The translations under genes were made by a program, and so were the position numbers. A DNA stretch of 47,243 bases. It comes from Gallionella sp. Lineage in GTDB: Bacteria > Pseudomonadota > Gammaproteobacteria > Burkholderiales > Gallionellaceae. The DNA lies in assembly GCA_030700315.1 (NCBI GenBank), contig JAUYJO010000020.1, positions 1 through 47,243 on the forward strand, read 5' to 3'. The notes under the pieces are model-generated. The model did no database searches. It saw only the letters and a program-made list of their open reading frames with translations, and was not told the origin of the DNA. The stretch's first letter is position 1; each line of letters starts with the position of its first letter. Shown piece after piece: positions 9,242-16,067 of the stretch.

Positions 9242-9654
9242 AACGCGTGCGTGGATTTACTCTCGTGTCGGCCATTTTTTTGCTGGTCATACTGGCCATG
9301 CTTGGCGCTTTCATGACGACTTTTTCTACTACCCAGCATATCGATTCGGCAAATGATCTTCAGGGTTCACGTGGCTATCGCGCGGCCAGAATGGGGAGCG
9401 AGTGGGCCGTGGCCATGATCTGCAACGGCGCCGGTTGCGCCAGCCCGCTCACCGCTTGCCCGGCGAGCCCGAGCGTGATGGATATCATGCCTGATGGTTT
9501 CACCGTAACGGTAACCTGCGCCATGAACAGCTATTCCGAGGGGGTGGTGACCCGCTACGTTTTCTGGATAACGTCCACAGCAACCTCTGGAGGCTCCCCG
9601 GGTAGTCTGGGCTACATTGAGAGGAGCGTTAATGCATTTATCGAATTCCCGTAA
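9238..9654 (+). CDS. mshP: MSHA biogenesis protein MshP
   Basis: A 138-residue pilin-like protein with the very short leader MKRVRG before FTLVSA and a hydrophobic helix (IFLLVILAMLGAFMTTF). The +5 residue is Ser instead of Glu, as in MshP and the PilX/GspK class of accessory pilins; this is expected and not a defect. Four Cys lie in the C-terminal half. It overlaps mshO by 4 nt and ends the pilin half of the locus. Confidence 0.85.
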   Translation: MKRVRGFTLVSAIFLLVILAMLGAFMTTFSTTQHIDSANDLQGSRGYRAARMGSEWAVAMICNGAGCASPLTACPASPSVMDIMPDGFTVTVTCAMNSYSEGVVTRYVFWITSTATSGGSPGSLGYIERSVNAFIEFP

Positions 9655-9667
9655 AAGGAGAATAACC

Positions 9668-10224
9668 GTGGCTTTAACACAAGAGAAGATGGCGTTCGGT
9701 GCGCAGGAATATCTGGTTTGGGAAGCCGAGCAGATCGACAAGCGCGAGTACGTGGCGGGAGAGGCTTACGCCATGGTGGGCGCACGACGGGTGCATGTGA
9801 TTGTTACGGGGAATTTGGGCAGTGCATTGCGCGAGCATTTGCGCGGCACCTCATGTCACTCTTTGATTGCCAGCATGAAGCTGAACATCCAGGCGATGGA
9901 CGCTTTTTCTACCCTGATGTGATGGTGACCTGCAATGACGCGGACAAAGTGGCCGAACTTTACATCGAGCATCCCAAGCTCATTATCGAGGCGCTTTCCG
10001 ATGCCACCTCGGCTTACGACCGGGGCGCCAAGTTCGCCGCTTACCGCAAGATCGAGAGCCTTGAGGAATATGTTTTGGTGGATATTGATCGTAAAGGGGT
10101 CGAGGGTTTCCGCCGGCAGCCTGACGGGCTCTGGCTGTTGCGCGATTTTACGGGTGTGGAAAGCTGCGTTTTTGAGTCGGTGGCGTTGACGATGCCCATG
10201 GCGCGTGTTTTTGAAGATGCTTGA
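9668..10224 (+). pseudogene. Uma2-family nuclease with a single frameshift
   Basis: The GTG at 9668 follows AAAGGAG with good spacing. Frame 1 reads ALTQEKMAFGAQEYLVWEAE, then REYVAGEAYAMVGA and LRGTSCHSLIASMKLNIQAMDAF, ending at a stop at 9920-9922. The homologous continuation FYPDVMVTC ... LIIEALSDATSAYDRGAKFAAYRKI lies in the +1 frame to 10224. The shift occurs at the T run 9904-9908: five T where six would restore a full Uma2 protein of about 185 residues. It could be a true null allele, a sequencing error or slippage. Uma2 proteins have a PD-(D/E)XK-like fold; their role is poorly known. It splits the two MSHA halves. Confidence 0.85.
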
Positions 10225-10358
10225 AACTTGCGCAGGGTGTAGTGAGCAACTTACCTGAGCCGGTGTGGCTGAGTGTGGGTTGCCTCTGTATTCGCCATAC
10301 ACTTGAGCGGTTAAATCAATTGACAACAACAAGCTGTTAAATTAACTTCGTGTCAATT

Positions 10359-11318
10359 ATGCAAATCCCGCTTATTTCTTCGTTGTTTGGGTCGTTGTTT
10401 GGATCAAAAATCCTTGGCGGTGGCCGGCTTGCCATCGGTTTGGGTGCGCATGGTTTTTACCTGGCGGAGGTCAAGTTTTCCGGGGCGATGCCGCATGTGA
10501 AGCGCTGCGAATATCACGAGGCCGGCGCGGTGTCGGCGGCTGCTTTGGAGAAATTATGCCGCGACGCGAATCTTGGCGGCCATCATTTCAACACGCTGTT
10601 GCTGCCGGGCGAATATCAGCTATTGCTGGTCGAGGCGCCGAATGTGCCCGCCGAGGAATTGAAGACGGCAATTCGCTGGAAAATCAAAGATAGTTTGAGT
10701 TACCACGTCGACAATGCCACGGTGGACGTGCTGCAGATTCCCGCTGACCAATCCGGCCCCGCACGCGTTCAATCCCTGTTTGCAGTCGCTGCGGCCAACG
10801 ATATTATCCAGAAGCGCATGGCGCTATTCGAGCAGGCGAAGCTCAAGCTGGATGTGATCGATATTCCAGAAATGGCGCAGCGCAATATTGCCGCGCTGTT
10901 CGAGCAGGAAGGCCGCGCGTTGGCGCTGCTGGCTTTCGACGATAACGGCGGCTTGCTGACGTTTACTTCGGGCTGCGAGTTATATATGTCGCGGCGTACC
11001 GAAATCAGCGTGGGGCAGTTGCGCGATGCCAACGAAAATTTGCGCGAGCAATCCCGCGATCGCGTCGAACTGGAATTACAGCGTTCGCTGGATTATTTCG
11101 ATCGCCAGTTTCACTATCTGCCGCTAGATCGCGTCCTGGTGAGCGTTCCAGATGACACCGGGCTGGTGGAGTTTATGGCGACGATGATAAGCGTGAAAGT
11201 GGAAAAGCTGGACTTGTCTCAAGCTCTGGACATCAGCGCAGTTCCGGCGCTGGCGGAGAGCGAATTCGCCACATTTGCATTGCCGGTGCTGGGCGCGGCG
11301 TTGCGCCGGGAAGGGTGA
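10359..11318 (+). CDS. mshI: MSHA biogenesis protein MshI (PilM-like)
   Basis: A 319-residue cytoplasmic protein of the PilM/MshI actin-like fold: IGLGAHGFYLAEV at the start, LLLPGEYQLLLVEAPNVPAEEL and AIRWKIKDSLSYHVD in the middle, and a C-terminal part with ELQRSLDYFDRQF. In related pili PilM recruits PilN to the inner-membrane platform. ATG 10359 is chosen; GTG 10350 is an alternative and neither has a clear ribosome site. The 125 bp upstream contain TTGACA at 10320, but no well-placed -10. It is the first gene of mshI-I2-J-K-L-M-N and overlaps or nearly touches the next gene. Confidence 0.85.
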   Translation: MQIPLISSLFGSLFGSKILGGGRLAIGLGAHGFYLAEVKFSGAMPHVKRCEYHEAGAVSAAALEKLCRDANLGGHHFNTLLLPGEYQLLLVEAPNVPAEELKTAIRWKIKDSLSYHVDNATVDVLQIPADQSGPARVQSLFAVAAANDIIQKRMALFEQAKLKLDVIDIPEMAQRNIAALFEQEGRALALLAFDDNGGLLTFTSGCELYMSRRTEISVGQLRDANENLREQSRDRVELELQRSLDYFDRQFHYLPLDRVLVSVPDDTGLVEFMATMISVKVEKLDLSQALDISAVPALAESEFATFALPVLGAALRREG

Positions 11319-11323
11319 GCGCG

Positions 11324-11989
11324 ATGAGCCAGCAGATCAATCTGTTCAACCCGGTTTTTGTCAAACAGCGCAAACATTTTTCGCTGCTGGCGATGTTGCA
11401 GGCGTTGGGGCTGCTTGTGGCCGGTTCGCTGGTTTTTTACGGCTACGCGCTTCAGCAGGTCGAGCTGCTCGGCAAGCAGTCCGAGGAAAGCACCAAGCGT
11501 TTCAACGCCGAGCAGGTGCGGCTGGCGCGCTATGCCGCAGAATTCTCCCCGCAACAGGCCAACCAGGCATTGCAGGACGAGGTGCGTCGCCTGGAAAAAC
11601 AGCTTGCCGATCAGGCCGAGTTAATCGAACTCATGAAGTCTGGCGCGGTGGGCAATACCACCGGCTATTCGGAATATATGCGCGCTTTCTCGCGCCAGGT
11701 GGTGCAAGGGTTGTGGCTGACCGGCTTCAGGGTGAGCGGCGACGCGGCGCAAATCAGCCTGAACGGCGCGGTGTTAGCCCCTGAGTTGCTTCCCGCCTAT
11801 ATCCAGCGTTTGAGCCGGGAAAACATCATGCGCGGCAGGACTTTTGCCACGTTGCAAATGCGCCAGCCCAAGGTTGTTGCGAGCCCTGTGGGTAACGCAA
11901 CCCAGGGGGGTGACGCAAGCCAGGGAACCCTTCCGCGCTATGTTGAATTTACCTTGCACTCCAGCGCGGACGGAGAGGTTAAAAAATGA
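11324..11989 (+). CDS. mshI2: PilN-like MSHA inner-membrane protein (MshI2 type)
   Basis: A bitopic membrane protein of 221 residues. It starts SQQINLFNPVF, the hallmark of PilN/MshI C-terminal domains, followed by one membrane helix (LQALGLLVAGSLVFYGYAL) and a periplasmic coiled coil (about residues 45-110). In Vibrio this part is fused or encoded differently; Shewanella has separate mshI1 and mshI2, so I use that name. ATG 11324 is preferred over the overlapping GTG 11315. It overlaps mshJ by 4 nt. Confidence 0.75.
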   Translation: MSQQINLFNPVFVKQRKHFSLLAMLQALGLLVAGSLVFYGYALQQVELLGKQSEESTKRFNAEQVRLARYAAEFSPQQANQALQDEVRRLEKQLADQAELIELMKSGAVGNTTGYSEYMRAFSRQVVQGLWLTGFRVSGDAAQISLNGAVLAPELLPAYIQRLSRENIMRGRTFATLQMRQPKVVASPVGNATQGGDASQGTLPRYVEFTLHSSADGEVKK

Positions 11990-12672
11990 AGCGCTATTGG
12001 GAATTGGCGCGCAACAAGATCGACGGCCTGTCGCTGCGCGAGCGTGCGATAATTTTTCTGGCTGCGGCGTTTGTGGTGGTTGCGTCGGCCAATGCGTTGC
12101 TGCTTGATCCCTTGCTGGCGAAGCAAAAAACGTTATCGGCGCAGGTGGTGCAGCAGCAGGAAAAAATGAAGGAGCTGCAGGCGCAGATTCAAAGCTTGTT
12201 GCAAGCCAGAAGCGACGATGAGCATTCGCCGCTGCGCACCCGGTTGATGCAAATCAAGCGGCAGTTGCAGGAGCAGGACGGCTATATGCAAAGCCGCCGC
12301 GAGCGGCTGGTAGAACCGGACAAAATGGCCAGTTTGCTGGAGCAGGTGCTGAATAAAAACGGCAAACTGCAACTGATCGAATTGAAAACCCTGCCGGCCA
12401 GCCCGCTGCTTGAAAAGCCCCAGGCAACCGCAGCAAATTTGCCCGCCGGGCAAACGCAGCCTGACCAGAAAAAACAAATTTTCAAGCATGGCATACAGAT
12501 AACCGTGCGCGGCGGCTACCTGGACATGTTGGGCTACCTTACCGCGCTGGAAGCCATGCCGGCACAGATGTTTTGGGGAGAGGTCAGTATGCGGGTGGAC
12601 AAGTATCCCGATGCGGAGCTGACCCTGATCCTGTATACCCTGAGTCTGGACAAGACATGGTTGACGGTATGA
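11986..12672 (+). CDS. mshJ: MSHA biogenesis protein MshJ (PilO/GspM-like)
   Basis: A 228-residue protein with a short cytoplasmic tail rich in Arg and Lys, one membrane helix (AIIFLAAAFVVVASANALLL), a long coiled coil (KTLSAQVVQQQEKMKELQAQ onward) and a C-terminal ferredoxin-like region containing MLGYLTALEAMPAQMFWGEV. This is the PilO/MshJ layout; the protein pairs with the PilN-like partner in the alignment complex. ATGA overlaps join it to mshI2 and mshK. An RC repeat begins 2 nt after its stop codon. Confidence 0.85.
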   Translation: MKRYWELARNKIDGLSLRERAIIFLAAAFVVVASANALLLDPLLAKQKTLSAQVVQQQEKMKELQAQIQSLLQARSDDEHSPLRTRLMQIKRQLQEQDGYMQSRRERLVEPDKMASLLEQVLNKNGKLQLIELKTLPASPLLEKPQATAANLPAGQTQPDQKKQIFKHGIQITVRGGYLDMLGYLTALEAMPAQMFWGEVSMRVDKYPDAELTLILYTLSLDKTWLTV

Positions 12673-13214
12673 TTCAGAGGACAGAGGACGGAGGACAGAG
12701 GACAGAAGCGTTGTCGCGGCGTAGTCGCGCCTTAAACAAATGTGCCGCGCAGCGGTACACAAACCTCTGTCTTCCGTCTTCTGTCTTCTGTCTTCTGATG
12801 TCTGTCCTCTGTCCTCTGGAAGCCGAAGAGCTGACCGACCCGACCCGCCCGCCCGCCTCGATCACCGCACCGGTTCCAGCGAGTGGCGTGGAAGCGGCGC
12901 CCGCTCCCGCAGGCCTGCAATCCATTATCATTTCCAAAAATCGCCGGGCGGCGATTATCGACGGGGAAACCGTCGAATTGGGCGGAAAACACGCCGATGC
13001 AAAACTGATTGAAGTGAACGAAGGCGGCGTAGTATTGCGCGGAGCGCAGGGGAGGCAAGTGATGTCGTTGTTTCCCGGTGTAAAAATGACCACGGCCAAA
13101 GTCCCCGTCGAAAATAAAGAGCAGAAATTGAAAACAACACCGCAATCGTCGAAAAGCCAGGCGCAGCCTGGAAATAAAAAGGCGAAACAGCCAGCGACCG
13201 GAGAGAAGAAATGA
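12669..13214 (+). CDS. mshK: MSHA biogenesis protein MshK (PilP/GspC-like), with repeat-encoded signal peptide
   Basis: The mature part (LTDPTRPP, then LQSIIISKNRRAAIIDGETV, GGVVLRG, VKMT) is a small MshK/PilP-like beta domain with a basic, Pro/Gln/Lys tail. ATG 12669 overlaps the mshJ stop by 4 nt as elsewhere in this operon. From there the first 50 residues are encoded by an RC repeat (12675-12819): a basic n-region with many Arg, then a hydrophobic run LCLPSSVFCLLMSVLCPL and a plausible cut after LEA. A start at ATG 12798 would lack an export signal. MshK normally acts in the periplasm near the secretin, so I infer the repeat supplies the export signal. Confidence 0.75.
   Translation: MIQRTEDGGQRTEALSRRSRALNKCAAQRYTNLCLPSSVFCLLMSVLCPLEAEELTDPTRPPASITAPVPASGVEAAPAPAGLQSIIISKNRRAAIIDGETVELGGKHADAKLIEVNEGGVVLRGAQGRQVMSLFPGVKMTTAKVPVENKEQKLKTTPQSSKSQAQPGNKKAKQPATGEKK
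12675..12819. repeat. RC repeat, copy 1 (heptamer-armed hairpin)
   Basis: The left arm is made of degenerate GAGGACA heptamers (12675-12706), the right arm of the complementary CTGTCTT/CTGTCCT heptamers (about 12764-12819). The ~55-bp loop (TTGTCGCGGC ... GTGCCGCGCAGCGG) is homologous to the loop of copy 2 at 14899-15083. The element could fold as a long hairpin. It lies inside mshK in an open frame. Confidence 0.8.
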
Positions 13215-14905
13215 GAGCACTGTTTCTGATTTCTGCCTTTTGCCTCCTGTCTTCTGTCCTGGCTGGCTGTGCCGCGCCAAGTAGCAAGAATCAAACGGCG
13301 GACGCTATTCAGCGCGAAATGCATCAGGCTGCGCAGGACAATGCACAGCCGGGCAAGTCGGCCGATGCGGTGAACGATGCCTTGCTGCCGCCTCTCACGC
13401 TGGGCTTGCCCAAGGTGGACAACAGGCCGCTGGAAACCAAGTTTGATTTGACGGTGAACAATACGCCGGTCAACCAGGTGTTCATGGCCATCGTTTCCGG
13501 CACACGCTACAGCATGCTGCTGCATCCCGAGGTCGGCGGCAATATTTCGCTGAACCTGAAAGATGTGACGGTGCTCGAGGCGCTGGAGGCGATCCGCGAA
13601 ATATACGGCTACGAATACAAGATGGATGGCACGCGCATTTATATCCAGCCGTTGACGTTGCAAACGCGGATTTTTCAGGTGAATTACCTGACCGGGTTGC
13701 GCGAGGGGACTTCGTCGTTGCGCGTGACCTCCGGCTCGGTTTCGGATAGCTCACCGGGCGGCACGTCAGGTACGGCTACGACTACCACGGCCACCAGCCC
13801 AGCTTCGCGTGGCTTGGACAGCAGCAAAGTAACCATGACCAGCAGCGCGGATTTCTGGGATGAGTTGAACAAATCGCTGCTGGCGATAGTGGGCACTGAA
13901 AAAGGCCGCAGCGTCGTGGTCAGCCCGATGTCGGGCGTGATCGTGGTGCGCGCGATGCCGGACGAATTGAGGAATGTCGCGGCTTATCTCAAGGCTTCGC
14001 AGATTTCCATCGAGCGCCAGGTGATCCTCGAGGCGAAAATTATCGAGGTGCAGCTCAATGACGGGTTTCAGTCCGGGGTGAATTGGGCCGGATTTGGCAA
14101 CCTGAAAACCAGCCCAACCAGCCGGGGGGCATTCGGCCAAATTGGTGCCGGAACGTCACTGGCACCCACTGCGGTAGACGGGACATCGACCGCGATTTCC
14201 AATTCGGCGCTTTCGGCCTTGCCGGGCGCCACGTTGATCAGCAACGCAGCCAATGCGGGGACGATGTTCGGTCTGGCGTTTCAAACCAGCAATTTTGCCG
14301 CGCTGTTGAGCTTCCTGGAATCGCAGGGCAATGTGCACGTGCTGTCCAGCCCGCGCATCGCCACGTTGAACGGGCAGAAGGCGGTGCTCAAGGTCGGCAC
14401 GGATGAATTCTTCGTGACCAATGTTTCCACCACCACGACCACCGGCACGGCCACCACTTCTACGCCGAGCGTGACGCTGCAACCGTTCTTTTCCGGCATC
14501 GCGCTGGACGTGACGCCGCGCATCGACCAGAACAACGAGATCATTCTGCATATCCATCCTTCGGTGAGCCTGGTCAGCACCGTGAACAAGACCGTGAATG
14601 TCGGCGGGGTCGGCGGGACGATGAATCTGCCGCTGGCTTCCAGTTCCGTCTCCGAAACCGACAGCATCGTGCGCGCCAGGGATGGACAGATTGTCGCCAT
14701 CGGCGGGCTGATGCGATCGGCGACTTTCGATGATCGCTCCGGTTTGCCCGGATTGTCCAAGAGCACGTTGTTCGGCCAAACCAGCCAGCGCAGCGAAAAG
14801 CGCGAGCTGGTGATCCTGTTGAGACCCACGGTGGTGGACAACGACAAGGACTGGTCGCAGGACATTACGCAGAGCCGCGACCGGTTTGACAGGCTATCCA
14901 GATGA
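13211..14905 (+). CDS. mshL: MSHA outer-membrane secretin MshL
   Basis: A 564-residue secretin lipoprotein that forms the outer-membrane pore for the pilus. The signal MRALFLISAFCLLSSVLAGC has lipobox LAGC with lipidated Cys20. A secretin N-terminal (STN-like) domain spans about residues 78-150 (FDLTVNNTPVNQVF to DGTRIYIQP). A Thr/Ser-rich linker follows, then an N1-like domain (GRSVVVSPMSGVIVVRAMP) and the secretin beta-barrel from about 330 to 550, with VEVSETDSIV-like region SSVSETDSIVRARDGQIVAI and GLMRS. It overlaps mshK by 4 nt. The DNA coding for its signal peptide (TTCTGCC, CTCCTGTCTTCTGTCCT) resembles an RC right arm. The stop codon lies inside RC copy 2. Confidence 0.93.
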   Translation: MRALFLISAFCLLSSVLAGCAAPSSKNQTADAIQREMHQAAQDNAQPGKSADAVNDALLPPLTLGLPKVDNRPLETKFDLTVNNTPVNQVFMAIVSGTRYSMLLHPEVGGNISLNLKDVTVLEALEAIREIYGYEYKMDGTRIYIQPLTLQTRIFQVNYLTGLREGTSSLRVTSGSVSDSSPGGTSGTATTTTATSPASRGLDSSKVTMTSSADFWDELNKSLLAIVGTEKGRSVVVSPMSGVIVVRAMPDELRNVAAYLKASQISIERQVILEAKIIEVQLNDGFQSGVNWAGFGNLKTSPTSRGAFGQIGAGTSLAPTAVDGTSTAISNSALSALPGATLISNAANAGTMFGLAFQTSNFAALLSFLESQGNVHVLSSPRIATLNGQKAVLKVGTDEFFVTNVSTTTTTGTATTSTPSVTLQPFFSGIALDVTPRIDQNNEIILHIHPSVSLVSTVNKTVNVGGVGGTMNLPLASSSVSETDSIVRARDGQIVAIGGLMRSATFDDRSGLPGLSKSTLFGQTSQRSEKRELVILLRPTVVDNDKDWSQDITQSRDRFDRLSR

Positions 14906-15083
14906 CAGATGACAGAGGACAGAGGGCAGAAGTTTTGTCGCGGCTCTGCCGCGTAGTCATCAAAAACGTGCCGCGCAGAGGCACACAACCATCTGTCTTC
15001 TGTTTTCTGATGGAACTACTAGCCATTCGACTAGGCTGGCAAACTACGCCAGCCAAGTCGCTGGTTATGTCCTCTGTCTTCTG
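14899..15083. repeat. RC repeat, copy 2, split by an RB element
   Basis: The left arm GATGACAGAGGACAGAGGG (from 14901), a loop homologous to copy 1 (TTGTCGCGG ... CGTGCCGCGCAGAGG) and a right arm of CTGTCTTCTG units. The right arm is interrupted at 15007-15067 by an RB element, after which TCCTCTGTCTTCTG resumes. It fills the whole gap between mshL and mshM and includes the mshL stop codon. Confidence 0.8.
15007..15067 (+). repeat. RB element, copy a (61-bp hairpin)
   Basis: The unit runs from CTGATGGAAC to GCTGGTTA. It folds as TAGCCA/TGGTTA, CGACT/AGTCG and GGCTGGC/GCCAGCC stems with loop AAACTAC. It is inserted in the right arm of RC copy 2. Other copies are at 21150, 28066, 33778 and 39189. 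Confidence 0.85.
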
Positions 15084-15086
15084 ACC

Positions 15087-16067
15087 ATGTATTTACAGCA
15101 CTTTGGCCTGCGCGAACAACCTTTCAGCCTGACCCCGGACACCAGCTTCTTTTTTTCCGGCTCCAGCTATCAGGAGGCACTCAACACTTTGCTGGTGGCG
15201 GCGCGCAACGGCGAAGGCTTCGTCAAGATCGTCGGCGAAGTGGGCAATGGCAAGACGTTGCTGTGCCGCAAGTTCCTCGCCACATTGAACCAAGGGAGGC
15301 AACCCGCCACGCTGAACGGCGCACCGGAACAGGTGCCGCCCGCATCCGCCACACCCGCAAATGAAACGCAGCCCGCGCCGCGCTTCATCACCGCCTACAT
15401 CCTCAATCCCTATCTCGAACCACGCAGCTTGCTGCTGGCCTTGGCGGAAGAATTTCGCGTGACGCTGGACAAGGATACCGACCAGCACCAGTTGTTGAAG
15501 GGGCTGACGCGCGCGTTGCTGGAATGTGCGCGCAACGGTCAGCGCGCTTTGGTGTGCCTGGACGAAGCGCAGGCGATGCCGCTGGAAAGCCTGGAAGTGT
15601 TGCGCCTGCTCACCAATCTCGAAACCGAGAAACGCAAGTTGTTGCAGGTGGTGCTGTTCGGCCAGCCGGAGCTGAACGAACGCTTGCGGAACCGCTCGAT
15701 ACGCCAGTTGCGCCAGCGCATCAGCTTCCAGCACGAACTGAAAGGGTTGCGCAGGGACGAGCTGGAACGCTATTTGCGCCATCGCCTGGCCGTGGCCAAA
15801 TACCCTGGCGAAACGCTGTTCGGCAAGGGTGCGGTGGGCAAGCTGTACCGCATCACCGGCGGCACGCCGAGGCTGGTCAATATTATTGCCCACAAGGCGC
15901 TGATGCTGGCGTTTGGCGAGGGGCGGCAGCAGGTATCGACCAGGCACATCCGCGATGCGGCGGCCGACACGCCGGAAGCGCGCCGCGACTGGTTGCCCTG
16001 GGCGCTGGCCTTGACCGGCGTGGCGCTGGTTGCCTCCCTGGGACTTGCGTGGATGGCGCTGCAATGA
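15087..16067 (+). CDS. mshM: MSHA biogenesis ATPase MshM (ExeA-like AAA+)
   Basis: A 326-residue protein of the ExeA/GspA AAA ATPase family, starting MYLQHFGLREQPFSLTPDT. Walker A is GEVGNGKT at residues 50-57, Walker B ALVCLDEAQAM near 153, sensor-like LLQVVLFGQPEL after it, and a single C-terminal membrane helix (LALTGVALVASLGLAWMAL). Between Walker A and ITAYILNPYLEPR there is an extra Pro/Ala-rich loop of about 27 residues (APEQVPPASATPANETQPAP), longer than in typical homologues. ExeA-type ATPases help secretin assembly across the wall. It overlaps mshN by 4 nt. Confidence 0.9.
   Translation: MYLQHFGLREQPFSLTPDTSFFFSGSSYQEALNTLLVAARNGEGFVKIVGEVGNGKTLLCRKFLATLNQGRQPATLNGAPEQVPPASATPANETQPAPRFITAYILNPYLEPRSLLLALAEEFRVTLDKDTDQHQLLKGLTRALLECARNGQRALVCLDEAQAMPLESLEVLRLLTNLETEKRKLLQVVLFGQPELNERLRNRSIRQLRQRISFQHELKGLRRDELERYLRHRLAVAKYPGETLFGKGAVGKLYRITGGTPRLVNIIAHKALMLAFGEGRQQVSTRHIRDAAADTPEARRDWLPWALALTGVALVASLGLAWMALQ

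Noticed and set aside
10320..10348. Promoter TTGACA-17-TAACTT before mshI
   Set aside because: The -10 is poor and would lie only a few bases before the start codon, leaving no leader.
12675..15083. RC heptamer arrays as a CRISPR array
   Set aside because: Units are 7 bp, contiguous and degenerate, with complementary left and right arms; there are no regular spacers and no cas genes.
14902..15084. A 60-codon ORF between mshL and mshM
   Set aside because: It is entirely composed of RC and RB repeat sequence and resembles no protein.
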